Assembly (NCBI RefSeq): GCF_002959965.1
Contig: NZ_PREV01000027.1
Span: 868,001 to 932,000, forward strand
Direction of reading: 5' to 3'
Length of the DNA: 64,000 bases
From: Microbulbifer pacificus
Lineage (GTDB): Bacteria > Pseudomonadota > Gammaproteobacteria > Pseudomonadales > Cellvibrionaceae
Shown here: one piece after another, positions 54,454 through 61,897 of the stretch
How the letters are laid out: each line of letters starts with the position of its first letter
Position numbering within the stretch: the stretch's first letter is position 1
The notes under the pieces: model-generated
The model's database searches: none
The model's input: the letters and a program-made list of their open reading frames with translations, nothing else
Told to the model about the DNA's origin: nothing
Program-made: the position numbers and the translations under genes

Positions 54454-56118
54454 TTACACGGATTTACTTTCGAACAAGCCTGGCAAATCACTCTCCTTTA
54501 TGCCCGCTCGTCTATTGCTCAAGCGGGAAAGCCTGTCGATCAGTATTTGAAGTTGTTGTCTGTTTAATGGCTTCGGAGGAGCCTTGTAAATTGCGTCGTG
54601 TAAAAGCTCGGTGATCTGTGTCAGTTCCGGAATGCTCAGCTTTTGCGCTGCGCTGTTTAGGTTAACTGCTCCGAGTCCTTTCCAGCGGTGGTTAACCCAG
54701 TCGAGTACCCCGGTGTGAATCTCCTGAGGAGTTCCCGCTGCAATAAGGCCTTTAAGTTGCTCTGAATTTGTACTTTCACGAGGTGTTTGCTTTGATTTTC
54801 GGGGAGGAGTGGTTTTTCTTCTTAGATGGAAGAAATAAACAACCCAAAGAAAGTGAGAGGCAATTGCGGCTATGGCGACTTTTTGCCAGAAGCCGGGTAC
54901 GGCCTTTTCAGTTGCTGGTTGAATGGTGGTGCCGGGGAGATTCGGATTGCTCGTTGCGTTAGAGTCAGAAATGGCCGCGCCTGATACGTTAAACCGAAAC
55001 GCCGGCAACTGAGTCGCACGCTGTTGACCAGTTTTGCTATCCCACCAGGTGATCGTTATCGCCGGCAATTGATACTGCCCGGGTTTGGTCGCGACGATGG
55101 CCGTTGTTTCGGTACGTGTGCCGGTGATGCCGTTTGGTCCGGGCTGGTCTTCTTTCTGGGCCTGGTCGGGATACATCTTCAGGCCGTCTATGTCAGGGGT
55201 ACTCAGCGGCGGCAGTTGTGCTGCTCGCAGTCCCTCCGCCCGTAAGGTGATGATGCGGGTAATCGGCTCGCCGACTTTGAATTCTTCCGGATCCTTACTC
55301 CAACTCTGAACCAGCCCAAGACTTGCCGCAGGTAACCAATGGCTGCCGCTGTAGCTACCGGGTTTGGGGTCAACTTTTACGGTTTTGGCTTCCGAGCGCA
55401 GGCGGATGCGTTGGGCGTTGCGGTTGAAGAGGGAGAAGGGGTCTCGTCTGCCGGTAACGGCGACATAGTTAAGGGCTGGAATCTGCAGTTCACCGGAGCT
55501 TTCCGGGAAGACCGCGTAGGTGAGTTCGTAAACGGCATGACCTACGCCCTGGATTCTGCGTTCATAGCGTTGTTCATCCACTTTTTCCACATGGGCGCCT
55601 GGAATCTGCAGGGGATCGGTGGCGATATCGTGGAGGCCTACGGTGGTGTAAAGGCGGACTTTCACCAGGAGTTGCTCCTGGACGTAGAGCTTATCTTTGT
55701 CCAGTTCAACTTCCAGAAACGCCTGGCGGTTGTTGCCGCTGGGGGATTCGCCGGCCGGATTCACGGTAATGGGGATGGCATCGGAGACCTGGCCGTGAAG
55801 GTGCAGGGAGGGGACGAACAGCTTGCCTTCTTTCAGGGGCGCGAGGACGACGGTCCACTCGACGAAGCTTTCTGCCTGGCCGTTGAACACACGATACTGG
55901 TTGGACTGCTGGCGTGATAGCACTTCGAAGTCCTGTTCCAGCAGGTCGAAGTCCGGTTGGCCGCCGCTTTGGGAGCCGCTGTAGCGGAGTGTAAGGGTAA
56001 AGGTTTCGTTGATGGCGAGTTCATTGCGGTCGACGCTCGCGGTGAGTTCCTGGGCGTTGGCAATACAGGAAACAGCAATCAGCAGCAGAGCGGAAAAAAT
56101 CTGGAAAATTCTGCGCAT
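54454..56118 (-). CDS. batD: BatD family protein (oxygen tolerance)
   Basis: A 554-residue exported protein. The signal peptide is MRRIFQIFSALLLIAVSCIANAQ. A repeated immunoglobulin-like beta region follows (ELTASVDRNELAINETFTLTLRYSG, LEVELDKDKLYVQEQLLVKVRLY, GEPITRIITLRAEGLRAAQLPPL). One C-terminal membrane helix (VAIAAIASHFLWVVYFF, about residue 425) and a cytosolic helical tail end the protein. BatD belongs to the aerotolerance (Bat) operon with VWA proteins; its molecular task is unknown. The ATG at 56118 gives the signal peptide; an extension to 56205 does not. Last gene of the operon. Confidence 0.9.
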   Translation of the reverse strand: MRRIFQIFSALLLIAVSCIANAQELTASVDRNELAINETFTLTLRYSGSQSGGQPDFDLLEQDFEVLSRQQSNQYRVFNGQAESFVEWTVVLAPLKEGKLFVPSLHLHGQVSDAIPITVNPAGESPSGNNRQAFLEVELDKDKLYVQEQLLVKVRLYTTVGLHDIATDPLQIPGAHVEKVDEQRYERRIQGVGHAVYELTYAVFPESSGELQIPALNYVAVTGRRDPFSLFNRNAQRIRLRSEAKTVKVDPKPGSYSGSHWLPAASLGLVQSWSKDPEEFKVGEPITRIITLRAEGLRAAQLPPLSTPDIDGLKMYPDQAQKEDQPGPNGITGTRTETTAIVATKPGQYQLPAITITWWDSKTGQQRATQLPAFRFNVSGAAISDSNATSNPNLPGTTIQPATEKAVPGFWQKVAIAAIASHFLWVVYFFHLRRKTTPPRKSKQTPRESTNSEQLKGLIAAGTPQEIHTGVLDWVNHRWKGLGAVNLNSAAQKLSIPELTQITELLHDAIYKAPPKPLNRQQLQILIDRLSRLSNRRAGIKESDLPGLFESKSV

Positions 56119-56165
56119 GGTTTCGCCTGAACAAAGGCTTTGACAGGAGGTTTTGGTAGCGCTGG

Positions 56166-58064
56166 TTACCATCGTTGGGTGGCTCCGTTTTCCGGGGGCT
56201 GCCATTCACCGCTGCGATAGGCGCGGCGGCGCTGCAGGCTTTCATATTTGAATTTTTCCCGCATCAGGCCGGCGGGGTCATCGGGAATCTGGCGCAACCA
56301 TTGGTCGAGGGCCTGTTGGGTTTCCGGATCCAGAGGGCTTTCCTCATCGCTGGGTTGGGCTTGGGCAGACTGGTTCTGCGCATCACCTTCCTGCTGTTGC
56401 TGCTGCTGTTGGCTTTCGGGCTGTTCCTGTTCGTCTTGCTCTTCCTGACCGGAGGACGCTTGCTCCTGATCGGAGGGCGGCTGATTCTGTTGCTGGTCCT
56501 GGGGGTTTTGTCCGGCATTCTGTTGCTGGGACTGGTCGCCCTGCTGCGGGTTTTGCTGCTGGTCCTCCTGCTGCCCCTGCTGGCTTTGCTGATTTTCGTC
56601 CTGCTGATCCTGTTGCTGATCGTTCTGTTGCTGCTCTTCGGACTGCCCGCCCTGGGATTGTTGTTGCTGCTGAAGTTTTTTCAGTTGTTCGGCGATGTCC
56701 CGATTGTGGGCAGCATCCGCGAATTCGGGGTTTTGTGCGAGCGCCTGGTCGAAGGCTTTGATGGCGTCATCAAAACGTCCTTGCTGGGTGAGGCTATTGC
56801 CCAGGTTGTACAACCCTTGGGGATCCGGACTCTGTGCAAAGTTCTTTGCCGCCGCGTCATACTCGCCGGCACGGTACTGGGCGGTGCCACGCCACTGGGA
56901 ATTTTCAAACACCTTCGCGGCGCCGGCGGCATCGCCCTGTTGCAACAGTTCGCGCCCCTGCTGGTTTGGGGTTTGCCACAGGCTCTCAAGCTCCGCAGCT
57001 GTCGCTTCCGGGGCGGGCAAAGTAATTAATGCCGCGGTCAGCGGGAGGGCGCAGGCAAGCGTGCCTCTGCGGAACAGAAGCAGGGCAAATGGAAGCAAGA
57101 ACAGCACTAGCCAGGGACCTTCCTCGTGCCACTGGTCAAACTCGCGTTCTGTGAGCTCAGCTTGCTCCGGGGTGCCGTTTTCCGGGAGGACGTGCGCAAT
57201 ATCGCTGTCATCCACGGTGATCTGGGCAAATTCTCCTCCCGTGCTTTCGGCCAGGCGGGTGAGTTCACGGCGGTCGAAGTTGGTGATGATGATTGCACCG
57301 CTGTCATCGGTCACGAAGCCGCTGCCGTTGCTTTTGGGAATCGGGCTGCCATCGCCACTGCCGACGGCAAGAATCGACAGGCTGACGCCGCTGCCTCTGA
57401 ATGTGTCTTTGATGGTGCCGATGGCGGCCTTGTCGATGCCATCGGTGACCGCAAGCAGGCGCCCGCTACCGTTGGCGCCATCTCTGATCAATCTGAGTCC
57501 AGCCTCCACCGCCATTTCGATGTTGCTGCCGGGTACCGGCATGATCTGGGGTGAAAGGGAGGGTACCAGGTTGGCGATGGTTCCGGTGTCGTCGGTCAGC
57601 GGGGTAACCACATGGGCTTCGCCGGCATAGGCTACCAGGGCGGTGAGGCCATCTTTGCGCTGCTTGAGGATATCCAGGATTTTAAGGCGCGCGCGGGTGA
57701 GACGGTCGGGAGAGAGATCTGTTGCCATCATTGATGGCGACAGGTCGAGCAGTATGACCAGGGCATCCTGGTTGCTGTACACCGGTGTTGGCAATTTACG
57801 CCAGCTGGGGCCGGCAAGTGCGATGATGGCGCAGGCCAGCAATGTAAAAATCAAAGTAAACAGCCACGGACGCTTTTCGCCGCCGCGCATCAGCAGGTGG
57901 GGCAGCAGATCCGGATCAATGAGTTTTTGCAGTCCTCCGGCGGCGAACAGGGTACGCGCCAGCGCCCAGCAGAGAAGGGCGGCGGGCAGAATCAGCCACA
58001 GCAGCACCGGGCGCAGAAAGTGAAACTGGGTGAGATTGGCGGTGAGATCGGCAACGAGGCTCAT
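56166..58064 (-). CDS. BatB-BatC fusion: VWA domain plus TPR and Gln-rich tail
   Basis: A 632-residue protein. N-terminal membrane helices (LLWLILPAALLCWALAR; LFTLIFTLLACAIIALAG) precede a VWA domain with MIDAS DLSPS in VILLDLSPSMMATDL. A third helix (WLVLFLLPFALLLF, ~315-330) follows. Then come TPR repeats (ESLWQTPNQQGRELLQQGDAAGAAKVFENSQW, DAIKAFDQALAQNPEFADAAHNRDIAE) and a long Gln/Glu/Ser-rich stretch (residues ~465-580). Bacteroidetes keep BatB and BatC as separate genes; here they are fused. It overlaps batA by 4 nt. The Gln-rich part is low complexity and may be length-variable. Confidence 0.9.
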   Translation of the reverse strand: MSLVADLTANLTQFHFLRPVLLWLILPAALLCWALARTLFAAGGLQKLIDPDLLPHLLMRGGEKRPWLFTLIFTLLACAIIALAGPSWRKLPTPVYSNQDALVILLDLSPSMMATDLSPDRLTRARLKILDILKQRKDGLTALVAYAGEAHVVTPLTDDTGTIANLVPSLSPQIMPVPGSNIEMAVEAGLRLIRDGANGSGRLLAVTDGIDKAAIGTIKDTFRGSGVSLSILAVGSGDGSPIPKSNGSGFVTDDSGAIIITNFDRRELTRLAESTGGEFAQITVDDSDIAHVLPENGTPEQAELTEREFDQWHEEGPWLVLFLLPFALLLFRRGTLACALPLTAALITLPAPEATAAELESLWQTPNQQGRELLQQGDAAGAAKVFENSQWRGTAQYRAGEYDAAAKNFAQSPDPQGLYNLGNSLTQQGRFDDAIKAFDQALAQNPEFADAAHNRDIAEQLKKLQQQQQSQGGQSEEQQQNDQQQDQQDENQQSQQGQQEDQQQNPQQGDQSQQQNAGQNPQDQQQNQPPSDQEQASSGQEEQDEQEQPESQQQQQQQEGDAQNQSAQAQPSDEESPLDPETQQALDQWLRQIPDDPAGLMREKFKYESLQRRRAYRSGEWQPPENGATQRW

Positions 58065-59119
58065 GGGGTCAGGCCTCCCGCGGTGCTTGTTTCAGACTTG
58101 CCGGAACGATGAGTGCGGCGCTGCAGTTCCGCGCTTCCTGCGGTGAGCAGCGGAATTGCCGCCCAAAAAAAAGACAGCAGCAGGGCAATGCCCAGTGGCC
58201 AGATATAGAGAGCACGTAGAGGACGGTAGGTTTCTGCTTCCTGTTCTACGGGCTCCAGGCGATCCAGCTCCTCATAGATATTTGCAAGCTCAGTGGGGTT
58301 GTGTGCGCGGAAGTAGCGCCCCCCTGTTTTGTCGGCTATGGCCTGTAAGGTTTCGCTGTCGAGATCGCGGGATGGGTTTACACGGCGCGCGCCAAAACGA
58401 GAGCCGAGTAGTCCGGGCTGCACCATTTCCTCCGCGCCAACACCGATGGTGTACACCTTTACTCCAGCCTGCTTTGCCAGTTCGGCGGCTTTTAATGGTT
58501 CCACTTCGCCGGCCGTATTGGCGCCGTCGGTCAGCAGAATCAGAACGCGCTGATCCGCGGGACGCTGGGTGAGGCGTTTCACGGAAAGACCGATGGCGTC
58601 GCCAATCGCCGTTCCCTGGCCGGCAAAGCCGATCTGCGCTTCCGTCAGCAGAGTATCGACGGCCTCGCGGTCGAAGGTGAGTGGCGCTTGCAAATAGGCA
58701 CGGGTACCAAACAACACCAGCCCGAGGCGGTCGCCCTTGCGTCGCAGCACGAAATCACCCACGACATTTTTTACTGCGGTGATACGCATGGCGGGGTTGC
58801 CGTTCAGGATCATATCCGGGGTTTCCATGCTGCCGGAAATATCCACGGCAATCAGCAGATCGCGGGCGCTGGTGGTTTGGGTAATGGGTTCGCCATACCA
58901 CTGTGGACGAGCGGCAGCGGCCATCAGCAGGGACCAGATCAGCCACAGCAGCATCAGACTCAGGCGATTGCTGGTGGCGCTGCCGCCTTTGCGTGGCAGT
59001 TGTTGGTAATAGGGAACCTTGAGCGCGCTGTTCAATGGCTCGCTCTTGGGGAGCAGGTGCCGGGCGAGTAGTGGCAGCGGTAGCAGTAAAAACAGCCAGG
59101 GGAGGGCAAACTCAAACAA
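58061..59119 (-). CDS. batA: BatA: VWA domain-containing membrane protein
   Basis: A 352-residue membrane protein. Two N-terminal helices (ALPWLFLLLPLPLLARHL; RLSLMLLWLIWSLLMAAA) lead into a VWA domain with MIDAS DISGS in LLIAVDISGSMETPDM and a Thr/Asp loop (VLILLTDGANTAGEV). A C-terminal helix (LYIWPLGIALLLSFFWAAI) follows. It pairs with the downstream BatB/C-like protein. It overlaps the DUF4381 gene by 8 nt upstream and batBC by 4 nt downstream. Family role: aerotolerance or stress, with MoxR acting as chaperone ATPase. Confidence 0.92.
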   Translation of the reverse strand: MFEFALPWLFLLLPLPLLARHLLPKSEPLNSALKVPYYQQLPRKGGSATSNRLSLMLLWLIWSLLMAAAARPQWYGEPITQTTSARDLLIAVDISGSMETPDMILNGNPAMRITAVKNVVGDFVLRRKGDRLGLVLFGTRAYLQAPLTFDREAVDTLLTEAQIGFAGQGTAIGDAIGLSVKRLTQRPADQRVLILLTDGANTAGEVEPLKAAELAKQAGVKVYTIGVGAEEMVQPGLLGSRFGARRVNPSRDLDSETLQAIADKTGGRYFRAHNPTELANIYEELDRLEPVEQEAETYRPLRALYIWPLGIALLLSFFWAAIPLLTAGSAELQRRTHRSGKSETSTAGGLTP

Positions 59120-59693
59120 CTTCGGCCCCCTCGTTTTTTTTCATCTCTTTATTCGCCGCGGTAGGCAAAGCTGTGGGCTGGTGTTTGCGTACCCAGTCGA
59201 TGGCGAATTCGCGAAAATCTTTGAGGCTTTGCTGGTCGCCTTCTGCACCGCTGTACAGGTTTTCCAGGATTGCGCGACGTGCGGGCTCTGGCATTGGCAC
59301 TTCTGAGGAGGTTTCGAGAAACCGGATCCAGCGCTGCCCTGTGAGCGGGCCGGTGGCCTTGCGGCCATAGGTCACCACCGCCACCCGTTTCAGCAGAATG
59401 TTGATTTCCTCGATGGCGCGCGGTGTGCCGAGGTTCAGTGCCTGCAGTAGCCGTACGCCTTCGCTGCGGTAGAGGTTGCGGCGGCGCTTCTGACGCAGGT
59501 GCAGGGCGAAGAGGATGCCAGTAAATACAAGTGCGATAACGGCGCCGGCCAGAATCCACCAGCCGGACGCCAGCGGCCACCAGCCGATAGGCGCGGGTTC
59601 GTGAATATCCCGCAGTTGCGCCAGCAGCTCCTGCATCTCTGGCGTCATTGGGTTGGTGGGCGCTGGTGCGGCCTGCTTCGGCAACATCGTCAC
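59112..59693 (-). CDS. DUF4381 domain-containing membrane protein
   Basis: A 193-residue protein. A proline-rich N-terminus (PAPTNPMTPEMQELLAQLRDIHEPAPIGWWPL) is followed by one membrane helix (GWWILAGAVIALVFTGILFALHL, residues ~43-66) and a cytosolic helical domain (RWIRFLETSSEVPMPEPARRAILENLYSG). This is the DUF4381 layout, usual between DUF58 and batA. It starts at GTG with a GTGA overlap to the DUF58 stop; GGAGG lies 5 nt upstream. An ATG 6 nt further in is possible. Function unknown beyond the operon. Confidence 0.88.
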   Translation of the reverse strand: MTMLPKQAAPAPTNPMTPEMQELLAQLRDIHEPAPIGWWPLASGWWILAGAVIALVFTGILFALHLRQKRRRNLYRSEGVRLLQALNLGTPRAIEEINILLKRVAVVTYGRKATGPLTGQRWIRFLETSSEVPMPEPARRAILENLYSGAEGDQQSLKDFREFAIDWVRKHQPTALPTAANKEMKKNEGAEVV

Positions 59694-60655
59694 GCGGGCC
59701 TCCGGCCATTGGTCGCACTGCGCTCTCCGTAGCGGTTCAGGAGAACCGGCACTACCGGCTGGGTGTTATCAAAGTCCAGCAGGGGCAGATGCAGACGGCG
59801 GCAGAGTTGCGCGGTTTGTTCTCGCAGCCGCGCCTGGTCCTGGGCAAACTGCTGGCGGAGGCCGCGGCTGGACTTGCCGAGAAAGGTGCGCTGTTTGCCA
59901 TCGCTGATGGTGAGCGGCTGATCGGGAATATGTTGTTCCAGCGGGTCGGCTATCCGCAGTACCTGCAGGTCCGCATGGCGGGTAAGCAGGTAGAGCGGTT
60001 GCTCGCAGCTGTCGTCGAGGTCGTGACAGTCGCTGATCAGGAACAGGGCACTACCGGGGCGGGCAACACGGCGAGCCTCCTCTAGCAGTACGCTGAGAGG
60101 CTGGCTGCCGCCACTGGCAACCGGGCTTTGCAGGGCGCCCGCGGTTTCGACCATGCCGTGGATTGCGGCGAGCACCGCGTGGTGACTGCGGCGCGGGCGA
60201 ACGGTTTCAACGTCGTGATCGGAAAAAAGCAGGGCGCCGATACGGTCACCATGTTGCAGGCCGGCCCAGCTCAGGGCCGACGCGATACTGCAGGCGGCGA
60301 CCGACTTGAAGGCGTTCCGGCTGCCGAAAAACATCGGTGAGCGAAGGTCCAGAAGGATCACCACCGGGCGCTCGCGCTCCTCCTGAAACAGCTTGGTGTG
60401 GGTCTTGCCAGTGCGTGCGGTTACACGCCAGTCGATGGAACGCACGTCATCACCAGGCTGGTAATAGCGTACTTCCTCGAAGTTCATGCCGCGGCCGCGA
60501 TAGCGGGTCAGCAGGTTGCCGGCCTGATCGCTGCGATTCACCCTGGGTTTGAACAGGCGCAACTGGCGGGCGATATGGCGCAGGCGCACCAAAGGCGCCA
60601 CTTCCGGGTAGGCGCCGCGCAGGTTCAATTCACTGTGGTTGATCGCTTTCTGCAC
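59690..60655 (-). CDS. DUF58 domain-containing protein
   Basis: A 321-residue cytosolic protein of the DUF58 family (degenerate VWA). The typical block is RGRGMNFEEVRYYQPGDDVRSIDWRVTARTGKTHTKLFQEERERPVVILLDLRSPM. The C-terminal half continues the VWA-like fold (GSALFLISDCHDLDD). It starts at GTG (60655), 12 nt after the moxR stop, and is translationally coupled to DUF4381. Partner of MoxR in many bacteria. Confidence 0.92.
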   Translation of the reverse strand: MQKAINHSELNLRGAYPEVAPLVRLRHIARQLRLFKPRVNRSDQAGNLLTRYRGRGMNFEEVRYYQPGDDVRSIDWRVTARTGKTHTKLFQEERERPVVILLDLRSPMFFGSRNAFKSVAACSIASALSWAGLQHGDRIGALLFSDHDVETVRPRRSHHAVLAAIHGMVETAGALQSPVASGGSQPLSVLLEEARRVARPGSALFLISDCHDLDDSCEQPLYLLTRHADLQVLRIADPLEQHIPDQPLTISDGKQRTFLGKSSRGLRQQFAQDQARLREQTAQLCRRLHLPLLDFDNTQPVVPVLLNRYGERSATNGRRPA

Positions 60656-60667
60656 TTCTGTCAGCCC

Positions 60668-61627
60668 CTAAATCGCCGGGACCTGTTGCAGCAGGCGTCG
60701 GATAACCTGGTCGGCACTGGCGCCCGCGGCCTCTGCTTCGAAGCTCAGCAGCAGTCGGTGGCGCAACACGTCCGGCGCAATCGCCATCACATCATCCGGG
60801 GTCACATAATCGCGCCCTGCAAGCCAGGCATAGGCGCGCGCGCAGCGGTCCAGGGCAATCGTGGCGCGCGGGCTGGCGCCGAAGTCGAGCCAGGAGGCGA
60901 GTTCCGCGTCGTAACGTTGAGGTTCACGGGTAGCGATGATCAGTTGGACAATGTATGTCTCCACCGCCTCCACCATGGTGAGCTCGAGAATCTCCTTGCG
61001 TGCGGCGAAGATGGTGTCCTGACTGACGACGGCGGTGGGATGGCTCTCCCCCTGGCTCGCCTCGGAGCGGGCCAGCTGCAGAATTTTTCTCTCCGAATCC
61101 GCGTCCGGGTAAGAGAGATTGACCTGCATCAAAAAACGGTCGAGTTGCGCTTCCGGCAGAGGATAGGTGCCTTCCTGCTCAATGGGGTTCTGGGTGGCCA
61201 TCACCAGAAAGAGCGGGGGAAGCGCGTAGGTTTTTCTGCCCACGCTCACCTGCCGTTCCGCCATTGCTTCGAGCAGCGCGGACTGCACCTTGGCCGGGGC
61301 GCGGTTGATCTCATCGGCGAGAATCAGGTTATGAAATACGGGGCCCGGCTGGAAATGAAATTCACCGGTCTCCGGGCGATAGATGTCGGTGCCGGTAATA
61401 TCCGCGGGCAACAAGTCCGGTGTGAACTGCACCCGGTGGAAGTCACCCTCGATGGCATCGGCCAGAGTCTTGATGGCTTTGGTTTTGGCGAGACCCGGTG
61501 CACCCTCCACCAGAAGGTGCCCGTCGGCAAGCAGTCCGATGAGAATCCGATTGACCAAAGTCGTCTGGCCAATAATCTGCTGTTCCAGCCATTCACCCAG
61601 AATTTTTATCTGCTGGCGTGTGTCCAT
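60668..61627 (-). CDS. MoxR family AAA+ ATPase
   Basis: A 319-residue AAA+ ATPase thought to act as a chaperone for VWA proteins. Walker A is VEGAPGLAKTKAIKTLA, Walker B is NLILADEINRAPAKVQSALLEAM, and sensor 1 is LFLVMATQNPIEQEGTYPLPEAQLDRF. The C-terminal lid has ASPRATIALDRCARAYAWLAGRDYVTPDD. It is the first gene of the six-gene moxR-bat operon. The ATG at 61627 is chosen; a TTG at 61660 would add 11 residues. The upstream 270 nt, shared with gdhB, contain no other gene. Confidence 0.94.
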   Translation of the reverse strand: MDTRQQIKILGEWLEQQIIGQTTLVNRILIGLLADGHLLVEGAPGLAKTKAIKTLADAIEGDFHRVQFTPDLLPADITGTDIYRPETGEFHFQPGPVFHNLILADEINRAPAKVQSALLEAMAERQVSVGRKTYALPPLFLVMATQNPIEQEGTYPLPEAQLDRFLMQVNLSYPDADSERKILQLARSEASQGESHPTAVVSQDTIFAARKEILELTMVEAVETYIVQLIIATREPQRYDAELASWLDFGASPRATIALDRCARAYAWLAGRDYVTPDDVMAIAPDVLRHRLLLSFEAEAAGASADQVIRRLLQQVPAI

Positions 61628-61897
61628 ATCGTCACTTCTTTTGCCAATTTCCTGTTTCAATACGCTGCCCGGGACGAGGGGCTAACTATCATTAGAGCAT
61701 CTCTATATATAGCCACTTGTCCGGTTTTCGCGGGCCGGTTGATTTTAGCGGCGATGCGCTGAGAGGCAACCGTTGCGCCCGCTTGGGCGACCTCAAGGCG
61801 GCAAGGTAGACAACAAATCTGACGTTTTGTTCTACGTTAATGCAGCATATTTAGCATTCTTGGCCGCGATGGCGATCGCGGCGATGGGAGGAAGCAC
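61628..61897. other. divergent region between the moxR-bat operon and gdhB
   Basis: About 270 bp with no gene. It is GC-poor at 61690-61720 (CTCTATATATAGCC) and again near 61820-61855. Promoters of both operons must lie here, but I see no confident -35/-10 pair. Confidence 0.5.

Noticed and set aside
56175..57029. Leucine-rich, apparently transmembrane frame opposite the batBC Gln-rich region
   Set aside because: CAG/CTG repeats read as poly-Leu on the other strand, which mimics membrane helices; the real protein is on the minus strand.
60398..61762. 454-codon open frame antisense to moxR
   Set aside because: The minus-strand MoxR has intact Walker motifs; this frame has none.
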